From positions 1 through 42,225 of IMG/VR virus record IMGVR_UViG_3300011116_000294: a stretch of 42,225 bases of DNA. One strand, 5' to 3'. Under the pieces are notes generated by a model, which saw only the letters and a program-made list of their open reading frames with translations, did not search any database and was not told where the DNA came from. A program made the translations under genes and the position numbers. The stretch is from a virus. Positions 16,313 through 25,406 of this stretch are shown here, piece by piece; the stretch's first letter is position 1, and each line of letters begins with the position of its first letter.

Positions 16313-16341
16313 ATTTTACCACATCTTTATGAATTTGTCAA
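16313..16341 (-). promoter_or_regulatory. Sigma-70 promoter for the scaffold/capsid block
   Basis: On the minus strand TTGACA (16341-16336), a 17-base spacer and TAAAAT (16318-16313) give a near-consensus promoter. The predicted start is about 16306, next to the ATG at 16305. A second TTGACA lies 23 bases upstream (16364-16359) without a matching -10. It would boost scaffold and capsid expression independently of the terminase-side promoter. Confidence 0.75.
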
Positions 16342-16360
16342 GCATGTTTCAATGCTTTTG

Positions 16361-16723
16361 TCAAGATATTTCTTTCCAACTAACAGTATCTTCATCCCAG
16401 CTATACATCTTTCCGTCCGTTGGCATAGCAACTGGTGCCACCCATTGGCAGGTGTCGGGGTCTAGGTTCCAGCTCTCAAAAGGTCTCGGAGGCACAAAGC
16501 CATCGATAGGCGGTGGCATGTAAGAGTAACCAATGCCCGCGTAGTTCTTGCGAAACTTAGCGTTGTAGCTGGTCTGTTTCCAAACCCCACCAAGAATCTT
16601 TTCTAAGTGTGCTGAACCAATGTGTTCTTTCTCTATGCCAGCAGCATCTGAAGTATCTTTGTTATCAACAACTACAACCTGAGTTACTACGTTGTTTTCA
16701 TCTAACTTAGCGAAATGCGCCAT
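16361..16723 (-). CDS. Conserved fibre-region protein
   Basis: A 120-residue protein beginning MAHFAKLDENNVVTQVVVVD, with FRKNYAGIGYSY, a proline-rich PPPIDGFVPPRPFESW and MPTDGKMYSWDEDTVSW. This pattern matches a conserved family of unknown function that I associate with tail-fibre regions of cyanophages and other aquatic phages. It overlaps the oxygenase gene upstream by 17 bases, so the two may be coupled. Confidence 0.75.
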   Translation of the reverse strand: MAHFAKLDENNVVTQVVVVDNKDTSDAAGIEKEHIGSAHLEKILGGVWKQTSYNAKFRKNYAGIGYSYMPPPIDGFVPPRPFESWNLDPDTCQWVAPVAMPTDGKMYSWDEDTVSWKEIS

Positions 16724-17342
16724 CTTCAGCCTCCAGCTTTAATCCAGTTAAATCCATTTCTTCCCCGACAAGACCAACGGGGAAGGTATTAAACGATAGT
16801 GAGATTCTTGTGTCATCGCCTTTGACTTCAGGAACCATATGCGTCAGTGACGATGGAAACAGAATCAGCTTTCCTGCTGTGGCTTCAAACCACCAGCTTT
16901 CACTGTTATATGCGTTCCACTGCTCAGGCGGAAACTTGATCTGCTGCCAGCCATCTTTGTAAAAATAAATCCTATCATCAGCGTTTGTCTGCACATAGAA
17001 CACGCCTGAGATGTAACTGTTGGGATGTGCATGTTTGTGGTGATATTGCCCAGGCTCCGAGTAGTTACACCAGCTTTGGGTAATTCGTAGGCTTACGTTG
17101 TGCTTGGGATTGACTGTGCTTTTGAAGTAATCCGAGACGCTATCTTCAATGAACGAACGCAGTGAGGTCAGCGCAGGATCACGCAGTACAAAGTTGTTGG
17201 TAGATGTGGTGTTACCCATGTTGGGTCTTGTTGGTAGTTCACGGATGAAGAACAGCTCCTCATCGCTCAGAGGTCTACCAAGCTCTGAAAAGCCAACAGG
17301 GATGGGGAATAAGTTATGCAACTGCACGTTCAAATTCCTCAC
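16707..17342 (-). CDS. 2-oxoglutarate/Fe(II)-dependent oxygenase-like protein
   Basis: A 211-residue protein with the iron-binding region HHKHAHPNSYISGVFYV (H104, H106), a distal SSLTHMVPEV (H168) and an R in DDTRISLSFN (R179) that would bind 2-oxoglutarate. This is the layout of the phage 2OG-Fe(II) oxygenase family. The substrate is unknown. Its place among fibre genes suggests modification of virion proteins such as the collagen-like one, which is only inference. Overlaps with both neighbours imply co-translation. Confidence 0.8.
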   Translation of the reverse strand: MRNLNVQLHNLFPIPVGFSELGRPLSDEELFFIRELPTRPNMGNTTSTNNFVLRDPALTSLRSFIEDSVSDYFKSTVNPKHNVSLRITQSWCNYSEPGQYHHKHAHPNSYISGVFYVQTNADDRIYFYKDGWQQIKFPPEQWNAYNSESWWFEATAGKLILFPSSLTHMVPEVKGDDTRISLSFNTFPVGLVGEEMDLTGLKLEAEDGAFR

Positions 17343-17568
17343 GGGCTATGCCCATCTCTTTCAGTTGCTCGTCGGTGTAAATCGTAGGGATGCTGTCCTC
17401 AAACTCTCTGATCTTGTCAATAACCCAATACACTTCTTCAATGCTTGGGCATGGCCGTGGATCATCCCACCTTGTAAAGACGTTGTTTGATATTTCCCAC
17501 TTCGCACCTGGGCGAAGCAAGTGCATAGCTGTATCAATGCCTAGAAATTTGTAAACTTTTGTAGTCAT
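17314..17568 (-). CDS. Conserved small phage protein
   Basis: An 84-residue protein (MTTKVYKFLGIDTAMHLLRP, RWDDPRPCPSIEEVYWVID, IPTIYTDEQLKEMG). Tail-fibre regions of aquatic phages often carry similar short proteins of unknown role. It overlaps the oxygenase by 29 bases and starts one base after the glycine-rich fibre gene ends, so it belongs to the same coupled block. Confidence 0.65.
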   Translation of the reverse strand: MTTKVYKFLGIDTAMHLLRPGAKWEISNNVFTRWDDPRPCPSIEEVYWVIDKIREFEDSIPTIYTDEQLKEMGIAREEFERAVA

Positions 17569-17569
17569 G

Positions 17570-19294
17570 TTATTGATTGATTTTGATGATTACGATACCG
17601 GAGCCGCCGTTTGCGCCACCTAAGTTTGGAGCAGCTTCATTTCCGCCACCACCGCCGCCGCCTCCGGTGTTTGCTCCTCCGGCAGTAGCTGCGGCTCCTG
17701 AATTACTACCAGCACCACCTGATGGAGCACTGCCACCAGTTCCTGCTGTGCCGCCCTGATAAGACCCGCCACCACCACCTCCTGAGTATGCTACTGACGA
17801 ACCACTAATTGTTGAGGTAGTTCCTGCCCCGCCATTACCATTACCAGTGGAAGTGCCATTAGTTCCTGTTCCAGTAGAAGCATTAGAACCGCCACCACCG
17901 CCGCCGCCATAATTTGGCGCAGACGCATTTCCAGACCCGCCATTCCTGCCTTGTTGTGTATTTGAAGGTGCGCCGTTACCACCATCAGAAGATGCAGCAG
18001 GTGTGTTTCCAGGGCCACCAGCACCTCCAAAAACACCGCCACCACCAGATCCACCAGGGCCACCAGCATTTGCTGCACCACCGTTATAACCAGCCCCGTA
18101 ACCACCTCCGGTAGAGGTTATGCTTGAAAATGTAGAGTCTCCACCTTTAGTACCATTTGTGACTCCAGCAGCACTATTATTTGCACCGCCGACACCGGAA
18201 GCTCCAACGGTAATTGCATACTCCGTTCCTGCTGTCACGCTCAAAGCGGTTCCTGTTCTGAATCCACCTCCGCCACCTCCACCGCCGTGACGACCACCGC
18301 CGCCACCACCCCCGCCAACCACAAGATAGTCAACGCTGGTAACACCTGTCGGGCATTTCCAAGTAGTAGTGCCTTTGAACGTAAATACAGTTTGGCTTGG
18401 TACGGTGTACTTCAGGATAACAATGCCGGAGCCGCCTGCGCCGCCTACCGCAGTTTCATTTGCGCCACCACCACCTCCGCCAGTATATGCCGTTCCAGGT
18501 GCTGATGCGTTACCGCCACCACCTGTACCACCAGTCCCAGGAGTTCCAGGTGCGTTATATCTTCCACCACCACCACCACCCGCATAAGTTACAGATGAAC
18601 CAGTAATGGATGACGCCGTCCCGTTGCCGCCATTCCCAGCAACCTCTGAGGGGTCTGACGCATTACCACCTGTTCCAGTTGCTCCGCCGCCACCACCAGC
18701 AGCACCACTAATGGTTGATCCTGAACCTCCATTATTTCCTTGAGAAGGAGATGTTGAAGGAGTATTGCCTGCCCCACCAGAACCACCTAAATAACCGCTA
18801 CCGCCACCTGACCCTCCAGATGCACCTGCGCGACCAGTAGTTGGACTGGATGGGCCTCCTCCATAACCTCCGCCATTTGATGTAATGGTGCTAAATACAG
18901 AATTTTGCCCTGATGTTCCATTAGTGCTGACCGGCCCTCCGGCTCCGCTACCGCCAACAGTGACTACGTAATCCGTTCCAGCAGTTACTGAAAGACCTGT
19001 TCCAGTTCTAAAACCACCAGCCCCGCCACCGCCACCGCCGCCCCTAATTGAATTCCAACCACCGCCGCCACCACCGCCACCACCAACAACCAAATACTCA
19101 ACCTCTGTAACACCAGTAGGGCAAGTCCAAGTAGACGTAGCGGTAAAGGTTTGGACGACAATATAACCACCAGCTAAAGGCCAGATGCCTTGACGTTTAG
19201 CAATCATCTGCTCCATCAGTGACCAAACACCTTTAGCAGAGCCTGTTGTTGGTATGTTTGCGGGGCCGATTACCCCGCCGTTACCTCTTGGCAT
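17570..19294 (-). CDS. Tandem-duplicated glycine-rich fibre / adhesin
   Basis: A 574-residue protein. The N-terminal 45 residues (NGGVIGPANIPTTGSAKGVW) probably attach to the virion. Two homologous glycine-rich domains follow. The first begins near TFTATSTWTCPTGVTEVEYL (about residue 48) and the second near TFKGTTTWKCPTGVTSVDYL (about residue 305). Each continues with VVGGGGGG, FRTGT-LSVTAGT and a terminal IVILKY or IVIIKI strand. The poly-glycine texture resembles sandwich-type adhesin tips, so receptor binding is likely. A related domain occurs at 12211-13068. The DNA is GC-rich compared with neighbours because of the Gly codons. Confidence 0.8.
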   Translation of the reverse strand: MPRGNGGVIGPANIPTTGSAKGVWSLMEQMIAKRQGIWPLAGGYIVVQTFTATSTWTCPTGVTEVEYLVVGGGGGGGGGWNSIRGGGGGGGAGGFRTGTGLSVTAGTDYVVTVGGSGAGGPVSTNGTSGQNSVFSTITSNGGGYGGGPSSPTTGRAGASGGSGGGSGYLGGSGGAGNTPSTSPSQGNNGGSGSTISGAAGGGGGATGTGGNASDPSEVAGNGGNGTASSITGSSVTYAGGGGGGRYNAPGTPGTGGTGGGGNASAPGTAYTGGGGGGANETAVGGAGGSGIVILKYTVPSQTVFTFKGTTTWKCPTGVTSVDYLVVGGGGGGGGRHGGGGGGGGFRTGTALSVTAGTEYAITVGASGVGGANNSAAGVTNGTKGGDSTFSSITSTGGGYGAGYNGGAANAGGPGGSGGGGVFGGAGGPGNTPAASSDGGNGAPSNTQQGRNGGSGNASAPNYGGGGGGGSNASTGTGTNGTSTGNGNGGAGTTSTISGSSVAYSGGGGGGSYQGGTAGTGGSAPSGGAGSNSGAAATAGGANTGGGGGGGGNEAAPNLGGANGGSGIVIIKINQ

Positions 19295-19302
19295 AATGAC
19301 TC

Positions 19303-19677
19303 CTAGCTAATATCTTCGTAGCTGCAAACAATCTTCAAATCGCTTGCTGTACCAGCCGTAGCACCTAGTGATGTGTTTTCCTCAAGATACACATAAGCAT
19401 CTTTGTCAATCACCACAAGTGTAGCATCTGCTGGTACTGTAACCGTAGAAGCAATCGGCGTTGCTGTACCACCTAATGACGCAGCAGAGTAGTAGTTGAT
19501 TGTGATTTCAGCGTTACTCGTTCCATCTACGTTAGCTACATATAGAGCATTGATTTTTAATACTTTACCAGATGACGCTGCGTTACTAAGAATTGATGTA
19601 GCTGATGTTGTACTTAAATCAACAGTGACTGTTTTACCAACAATGGTTGTTGGTGAAAGTAAATTAGGAGCTGCCAT
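19303..19677 (-). CDS. Conserved beta-rich virion protein
   Basis: A 124-residue protein of almost entirely beta character: MAAPNLLSPTTIVGKTVTVD, then SSGKVLKINALYVANVDGTS, then ATLVVIDKDAYVYLEE and an LKIVCSYEDIS ending. This matches a small family I associate with aquatic phage virions, of unknown detail. It sits between two fibre genes and is likely a structural or fibre-linked protein. Confidence 0.7.
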   Translation of the reverse strand: MAAPNLLSPTTIVGKTVTVDLSTTSATSILSNAASSGKVLKINALYVANVDGTSNAEITINYYSAASLGGTATPIASTVTVPADATLVVIDKDAYVYLEENTSLGATAGTASDLKIVCSYEDIS

Positions 19678-19685
19678 ATTTATCC

Positions 19686-20945
19686 CTATCCAAAAATCAT
19701 TGCTGCTGTAACTGGACTAAAACCACTACCGCCACCACCACCTGAAATAGTTACTGTAACTGCATTACCAACTGCTGTTGCAGTTACACCAGAACCAACA
19801 AAGTTAAAGGAAGACACTGTTGATGTAATCTGTGTTCCTTCATCACTTACAGGAATTGTTGCTGATGCGGTTGGTGTTGCCCATGTCCCATCACCACGCC
19901 AAAATGTTGTTGAAGAAGCTGCTGTACCTGAGTTAAGATTTCCTACAGGAAGATTACCAGTAACACCAGTAGATAACGGAAGTCCAGTAGCATTCGTTAG
20001 TGTTGCTGAGCTTGGTGTACCTAGCGCACCGCCATTGACAACAAAAGCACCTGCGCTACCTGTGTTAACACCTAAAGCGGTAACAACACCAGTTCCTGTG
20101 GTTAGGTTAGTAAAACCACCTGTTCCGTTGTTGGCTATAAGTTGATTAGCTGTTCCTGTTGTCGGAGGGGCGTAATCAGTTGATGCTGTAGCTGTTGTAA
20201 AACCAGTTCCATTACCTTTTAGTATACCATTTAATGTTGTGCTAACTGCTAAAGTACCTGATGTTGTTACTGGCGATCCTGTTACAGAAAAACCAGATGG
20301 CATTGTTAAAGCAACACTTGTAACTGTACCAGAACCACCACCACCTGTACCGTTTGCTGCTGCTGTGATACGACCTTGTGCATCAACAGTGATGTTAGCG
20401 TTGGTGTAGGAACCTGCTGTTACGGCTGTGTTCGCTAAGTTAATAGTTCTATTAGCGGACAAATCACCACCACCAGATAACCCAGTACCAGCAGTGATTG
20501 TTGTTGTTCCTAACGCATAACCCGCAGAGGCGTGGTTACCCCAACCGTATGCTGTGTTCCAATTACTTATGTTCGTTGATGTGATACCACTAGCAGCACT
20601 AGCAGTAAACACAGGATCTGTTTCTGATGTTAGATAACCTGCTGAAGCATGATTACCCCATCCATACGCAGTATCCCAGTCAGACTGTTTAGCTGTGGTT
20701 GGTATAGCATAACCAGCCGTGTACGATACTGCTAACGTACCTGAAGAAGTTACTGGAGAACCTGTTACAGTTAATCCAGTAGGAACTGACATAGCTACTG
20801 ATGTTACTGAACCAGAGGCAGCTAAGTTAGCAATGCTTTGTACGGTTGTTTTGTAAGTAACACCACTTTGTACAACAGGAACTACCTCAGTACCTGATAG
20901 TGGTGTTGTTGCGTTTGATAGAGCTGATATCTTTACGTCAGCCAT
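19686..20945 (-). CDS. Repeat-rich tail fibre protein
   Basis: A 419-residue, Ser/Thr/Gly-rich protein. The N terminus ([20 protein letters not shown]) is a typical fibre head motif. Internal repeats include [12 protein letters not shown] twice (about residues 92-140) and a long TSV-x-[22 protein letters not shown] unit twice. It also has an [11 protein letters not shown] segment. These are features of tail fibre shafts. It lies between portal and scaffold together with other fibre-type genes. Confidence 0.8.
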   Translation of the reverse strand: MADVKISALSNATTPLSGTEVVPVVQSGVTYKTTVQSIANLAASGSVTSVAMSVPTGLTVTGSPVTSSGTLAVSYTAGYAIPTTAKQSDWDTAYGWGNHASAGYLTSETDPVFTASAASGITSTNISNWNTAYGWGNHASAGYALGTTTITAGTGLSGGGDLSANRTINLANTAVTAGSYTNANITVDAQGRITAAANGTGGGGSGTVTSVALTMPSGFSVTGSPVTTSGTLAVSTTLNGILKGNGTGFTTATASTDYAPPTTGTANQLIANNGTGGFTNLTTGTGVVTALGVNTGSAGAFVVNGGALGTPSSATLTNATGLPLSTGVTGNLPVGNLNSGTAASSTTFWRGDGTWATPTASATIPVSDEGTQITSTVSSFNFVGSGVTATAVGNAVTVTISGGGGGSGFSPVTAAMIFG

Positions 20946-20947
20946 GT

Positions 20948-21508
20948 CTACTCCATGATAATGTAATCACCAGACTCTGTTGTCAAGCGATCACCACTTT
21001 CTGTTGTTAAGTAATTAACCTGATCTAACCAAGCCTGTAAGTATGTAAACGGTGCTTTACGCCATTCACCATCTTGTTTGACAACAAAGTAATCTGGTTG
21101 AGGAAACTGTCCAGCAGTTGGTAAACCATCTAAGCTAAAGTTCTGTGTGTTTGAAACATAGATAGAATCTGCTTTAGATGGTATGGTAGGCATTTCACCA
21201 GCACTAACATCAATGCCATTAGATAACCTAAGAACCAGTGAGTTATCCATGTCGATGTAAGCATCAACAACGGATACACCTGGCTTACCATCTTTACCGT
21301 CTTTACCATCAACACCATCTCTACCGTCTTTACCGTCTCTTCCAGGTAAACCATCTTTACCTGCATCACCTTTTGGACCTTGCAGCCCTTGTTCTCCTTG
21401 TGGTCCTTGCAGTTTCTTGATGGTATCTGCTTTGGAATCAAGTTCAGATACCTTCTTCTTTAACTTACCAACAACTGAAGCTAGTTGTAGTAGCTTTTCC
21501 TCATCCAT
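20948..21508 (-). CDS. Collagen-like fibre protein
   Basis: A 186-residue protein in three parts. Residues 1-32 are an N-terminal coiled coil ([20 protein letters not shown]) that could trimerise the chain. About 14 Gly-X-Y triplets follow at about residues 34-77 (for example [19 protein letters not shown] and [19 protein letters not shown]). The C-terminal domain ends in a doubled TTESGD motif. Bacterial and phage collagen-like stretches form triple-helical rods without hydroxyproline. It probably serves as a fibre or spacer on the virion and begins two bases after the portal gene ends. Confidence 0.85.
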   Translation of the reverse strand: MDEEKLLQLASVVGKLKKKVSELDSKADTIKKLQGPQGEQGLQGPKGDAGKDGLPGRDGKDGRDGVDGKDGKDGKPGVSVVDAYIDMDNSLVLRLSNGIDVSAGEMPTIPSKADSIYVSNTQNFSLDGLPTAGQFPQPDYFVVKQDGEWRKAPFTYLQAWLDQVNYLTTESGDRLTTESGDYIIME

Positions 21509-21510
21509 GA

Positions 21511-23487
21511 TTACTCACCAAGAGCATCAGTAAACTGCTTATCTACTTGCTTTTTAGCCTCCATTTGCATCTTGGCGATGTTTTCATTGCTTTTGATATC
21601 TTCTTCCTTCAACATCAACTCAGCAATCTTGATTCTGCGTTGGAATTCACGCTCTGCTGAGTCATCATTGTTAGGAAGGTTCTGAGTGGCTGCATTAACG
21701 ATCTTAGCTCTTACCTCTTCAGGCATTAACTGAGCCTCTATAGACGCTTTCTGAGCCTCTGCTGCTGCTTTCTGTGCTCTAGCTTGCTTTTCCTGCACAG
21801 TTGCTTGTGCATCCGCTAATTGAAGCTGTGTAGCTTGCTGTTGAGCCTGTTGTTGCTCAGGATTTGGCTGTGTTAGCTGCTGAAGTTGTTGTAGAAGACT
21901 CTCACGGTTAGGTAATGATGAGTATTCAACAATACCTTGCAGTAACAAAGGTACGATAGGACTATTTGGTCCTAACGTAGACATCATTGCCATCATTTGA
22001 GCCTGTTCAAACTCTCTAGCAACCATTCCTAACGTACCGGACGGTATAAACTCAAAGTCCTGTACTGGATAACGATCAGGAGCAAACTGCATATACCGCC
22101 ATGCAGCCTTTTGAACGAACGGAATAAGGAAATCTTCTTGGAAATTAACTAACGCTCTCTTGTTTTTCTTGATGATACCGCTAACAGCCATCGCTAATCC
22201 TGCTGCTGCTGCATCACCACCGCTTACTTGAGCAGGTAAGTTCGCTGTATCTAGCGTACCTGTTGCTTGTAGCATCATTCTTTCGAACAACTGTGCTGTT
22301 TCTATGTTTGTTTTGTCAGTAACACCAAACTTAAAGGGTTGTAGGATCTCTTGTGGGTTACCATTAACCATGATAGTCTTACCAGGACGTATCTCAAACT
22401 TCTGTCCACGAGGTAATCTAGAGGCATCTACAGCCATCATAGGTGCTGTTGTAAGCCCTAAAGAGTCTACATGACTACGAATCTGTGCATCAACAGCCTT
22501 TTGCATGTTGTATGCTTTCTCAGCAGTGCCTCTACCCCAGAAACGACCAGGAACACTATCAGCTTGGTAAGCAATGATAGGTCTATCCTGCATCATGAAA
22601 GGATTCTCTTCTGCTTTTAACAGTGATTCACCGTTAGCAATGACAATCAATGCCTCAACCATGTCAGAATACAGCTCTTCTTCTTCAGAAGTAACCTCAT
22701 CTGGGTTCTCTAACAACCGTTTAGGTACTAAACCGTAATACCTCAATAGTAATATTTTATCAGATTGATAGTAAGTTAAGTCTTGTGTAGGTTCTAAGTC
22801 AGTATCAACAGCAGCATCTCCAACACTAACTTGTCTGTAAACACCATCTTCCATACCTTTAATGACGGTATGACGACCTACATACTCTTCTACAGCACAT
22901 CCTAAAGCATCAGCAATGTTAGCTGCATTAGGATCAATAAGAAAGTTTCTGGGGTTAATAGGTTTTAAGTCTACGGACACACGAACAGAAGACTGTACAC
23001 CAATCATGCTCAGTCCTGGGTTCGCTGAAGGCTGTGTAGAAGGCTTTAGTTGCTTCTTTTGCTTAACAATAAGTTCACCAATACCAGTACCGTAGATCTC
23101 AGCTAAGGTCATGACATTACCAATCTGCTTCCTGATTCGATCTTTCTTAAAGTCTTCAGTTAGCCTTGTACGCATGATCTCAATGTCTGCTTTGTTTTGA
23201 TCTTCGCTATCATCAACGATATCAAAGAACACTCCTTTAGCAAACACTGCTTCTTCCATGTCTGATTGTTTGTTGTCCACAGCTTGCTGTAGTGCAGGAC
23301 TGATGAGCTTTGATCGCTCTGAAGACCTAGTTTTATCTTCATCAGCCCAAAGACCACGCCATAGACGTTCATATTCATCCCAACGATCTAGGTAGTTCTC
23401 ATCACGATGGTCTCGCCATTGGTTACAGCGATCCATGACAAAAGCTACTAGAGCATTTTGAGGAGTTAGTTCAGAATCAAATTTCAT
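21511..23487 (-). CDS. Portal protein (head-tail connector)
   Basis: A 658-residue protein following the large terminase gene by two bases. It begins MKFDSELTPQNALVAFVMDR and includes KLISPALQQAVDNKQSDMEE, YGTGIGELIVKQ and a VPGRFWGRGTAEKAYNMQKA segment typical of podoviral portals. The C-terminal 120 residues are Gln/Ala-rich and helical, as expected for the barrel region. It forms the dodecameric channel through which DNA is packaged. Length and position fit well. Confidence 0.9.
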   Translation of the reverse strand: MKFDSELTPQNALVAFVMDRCNQWRDHRDENYLDRWDEYERLWRGLWADEDKTRSSERSKLISPALQQAVDNKQSDMEEAVFAKGVFFDIVDDSEDQNKADIEIMRTRLTEDFKKDRIRKQIGNVMTLAEIYGTGIGELIVKQKKQLKPSTQPSANPGLSMIGVQSSVRVSVDLKPINPRNFLIDPNAANIADALGCAVEEYVGRHTVIKGMEDGVYRQVSVGDAAVDTDLEPTQDLTYYQSDKILLLRYYGLVPKRLLENPDEVTSEEEELYSDMVEALIVIANGESLLKAEENPFMMQDRPIIAYQADSVPGRFWGRGTAEKAYNMQKAVDAQIRSHVDSLGLTTAPMMAVDASRLPRGQKFEIRPGKTIMVNGNPQEILQPFKFGVTDKTNIETAQLFERMMLQATGTLDTANLPAQVSGGDAAAAGLAMAVSGIIKKNKRALVNFQEDFLIPFVQKAAWRYMQFAPDRYPVQDFEFIPSGTLGMVAREFEQAQMMAMMSTLGPNSPIVPLLLQGIVEYSSLPNRESLLQQLQQLTQPNPEQQQAQQQATQLQLADAQATVQEKQARAQKAAAEAQKASIEAQLMPEEVRAKIVNAATQNLPNNDDSAEREFQRRIKIAELMLKEEDIKSNENIAKMQMEAKKQVDKQFTDALGE

Positions 23488-23489
23488 TG

Positions 23490-24746
23490 TTAGTATCCTG
23501 CAACAGGGTCTAGGACTTCGTACTCTTCTTCATCCAAGTTTTGATTCCAATCTGCAACCTGGATTTGGTCAATGTAACTTACAGCATCAATCAAGTCATC
23601 ATGCGTCTTTGAATCAGGGAACTGCATAAGCTGATCAATGAACTTGTTATTCCAGTCTGCTTCATTCAACACAATCCTACCGTGTTCGAACCGTCCTTGT
23701 AATGACCAAACAATCCTATCTGTTTTCTTCTTGTTACCATGTGTTAACTCTTCAATACGAGGATAGTAATTTAACCTCCTCATCAAATCATTCATGTAAG
23801 GCATCACTGCATTCTTCAGTGCGCCTTTCTCAATCCCTACAGCATTAACTCTATAGTCCTTAGCAGCCTTTAGAATCCTTACTGCTGTTTCTCGGACATC
23901 CCATCTACCATATTGAATGTCAGCAACCCACCAGCCTTTAGTGTTAACCTTAACAATAGCTATCGCTGTTTCATCCAACTTAGAATTCTTCGCTTTGTTC
24001 GTCTGAGATGAATCCGTAAAACCACATAGATCCACCGCAATGAAGTAGTTACCATCTTCAGGTTCTTCATCACTGACTTTAATCCATTCATCTTTGAAGA
24101 TCTCCGACTGTGCTGCTTCAAAGGAAGCCATAAACTCTTGTCTGAAAGCAAAGCTAGACATTGATCCTCTAGCAGCTTCAATCTCTTCAGGGTCTAACAA
24201 CGGATTATCAAAGCTGGTAAAGTGCCATGACTTGTAATGCTCATCCTTACCAGTATCACCTAACTTAAATAGTTCATAGAAATGGTTTCTACCCATTGGT
24301 GTACCTATGAACATTGCTCTACCCTTCTGATCCGCTAAAGCAGGTCTAAGGATTTGTTCGAACACTTGTGGCTTCATGTCTGCGTACTCATCCATCACTA
24401 AGTACTTAAGACTAACACCACGCATAGTCTCTGGTCTATCAGCACCCTTTAGTGAAATGATAGCGCCATTGACCAAGGTAATCTGCATGTTGTTGACGTG
24501 ACTACCTTTGATAACTGGATGTCCTAGCTCTAACAGCGTAGTCCACATGATATCTCTAGCTTGTCCCTGCGTTGGTGCTACATACCAGACATGACCTTTA
24601 TCAGTCTGTAGAGCCTCTATGATCAGTGTCCAAGCTGCTAATCTTGACTTACCTGTACGTCTACCAGCAGCGATGATCTTAAACCGTACAGGGTCTTTAA
24701 AGACCTCCTGTTGCCATGGTAGAAGAGCTACAGTCAAATTACTCAT
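23490..24746 (-). CDS. terL: Terminase large subunit
   Basis: A 418-residue packaging motor. The N-terminal ATPase has Walker A AAGRRTGKS (26-34) and Walker B YLVMDE (115-120). The C-terminal RNase H-like nuclease has an acidic residue in FIAVDLCG (D239) and a THDDLIDAVSY motif near 382-392. The DNA is translocated through the portal and cut by this protein. The start overlaps the small terminase stop by eight bases. The packaging type (headful or cohesive end) cannot be read from this window, although the circular permutation of the contig is compatible with headful. Confidence 0.95.
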   Translation of the reverse strand: MSNLTVALLPWQQEVFKDPVRFKIIAAGRRTGKSRLAAWTLIIEALQTDKGHVWYVAPTQGQARDIMWTTLLELGHPVIKGSHVNNMQITLVNGAIISLKGADRPETMRGVSLKYLVMDEYADMKPQVFEQILRPALADQKGRAMFIGTPMGRNHFYELFKLGDTGKDEHYKSWHFTSFDNPLLDPEEIEAARGSMSSFAFRQEFMASFEAAQSEIFKDEWIKVSDEEPEDGNYFIAVDLCGFTDSSQTNKAKNSKLDETAIAIVKVNTKGWWVADIQYGRWDVRETAVRILKAAKDYRVNAVGIEKGALKNAVMPYMNDLMRRLNYYPRIEELTHGNKKKTDRIVWSLQGRFEHGRIVLNEADWNNKFIDQLMQFPDSKTHDDLIDAVSYIDQIQVADWNQNLDEEEYEVLDPVAGY

Positions 24747-25224
24747 CTTCTTCTTCGTAATCTATCAAGGTAGCTTGTACGTCAACAGGTTCATGCTCAA
24801 TCATCTCTACTGGGGTATCATTCACTCCAGTAATGTTGATGGTAATGGCTCTAGAGCCTCCAGCAATACCTTTATCCTCAAAGTAAGACACTGGCAACAT
24901 TCTATCAACACATAACTTCAGTGCTGCCATTTGATCCTTATCATCATCATTCAGAGCCTTATGTACTATCTTTCTAATGATAGCCTGTGAGTGTGTTAGC
25001 AACAACGAAGCTGTTAGCTCTTTAATCCTTGCTGCTTCACCAGGAGGTCTACCTCTTTTAGGTCTCTTAATGTACTTTTGTACTTCTTCCTTCTTAGGTC
25101 TTCCTCTTTTTCGTTTTTTGACAGCCACTTTCTTTTCTTCATTGACTGCCACGACATCCTGGCTGACCGATGAAGGTAGCGAACAAGAAGAAGATATTAC
25201 ATCTTCAGTTTTAATTTCGGACAT
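24739..25224 (-). CDS. Terminase small subunit-like protein
   Basis: A 161-residue protein: Ser/Val-rich N terminus, a very basic region (KKRKRGRPKKEEVQKYIK, then KRPKRGRPPGE) with two AT-hook-like RGRP motifs, a helical middle and an acidic C terminus. Directly before the large subunit, it should recognise the packaging site. The start is ATG 25224, with GAGGG five bases upstream; a GTG three bases earlier is in frame but badly spaced. It is the first gene after the leftward promoter. Confidence 0.8.
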   Translation of the reverse strand: MSEIKTEDVISSSCSLPSSVSQDVVAVNEEKKVAVKKRKRGRPKKEEVQKYIKRPKRGRPPGEAARIKELTASLLLTHSQAIIRKIVHKALNDDDKDQMAALKLCVDRMLPVSYFEDKGIAGGSRAITINITGVNDTPVEMIEHEPVDVQATLIDYEEEDE

Positions 25225-25377
25225 CACTACCCTCTATATAGTTTCTCTGCCGGAAGGCAGGACTGTAAGGTGTATATAATTTTATGTATCTACAATGTAG
25301 TGTATGACGATAAGTTATATGTCTACTACTGAATTGTTTTTATATGATGTTTGTTCATAGCCTACATAGAAGGACTT

Positions 25378-25406
25378 ATTGTAGCATATTTTTAAGAATT
25401 TGTCAA
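25378..25406 (-). promoter_or_regulatory. Leftward sigma-70 promoter for virion genes
   Basis: On the minus strand TTGACA (25406-25401), a 17-base spacer and TACAAT (25383-25378). The predicted start is about 25371, giving a leader of about 147 bases before the small terminase ATG at 25224. It shares the CTTGACAAATTC sequence with the promoter at 16313-16341. Confidence 0.85.

Noticed and set aside
17600-19100. Dense repeated CCACCACCGCC-type sequence, considered as a repeat array or CRISPR
   Set aside because: The repetition comes from Gly codons in the glycine-rich fibre gene; there are no regular spacers and no cas genes.
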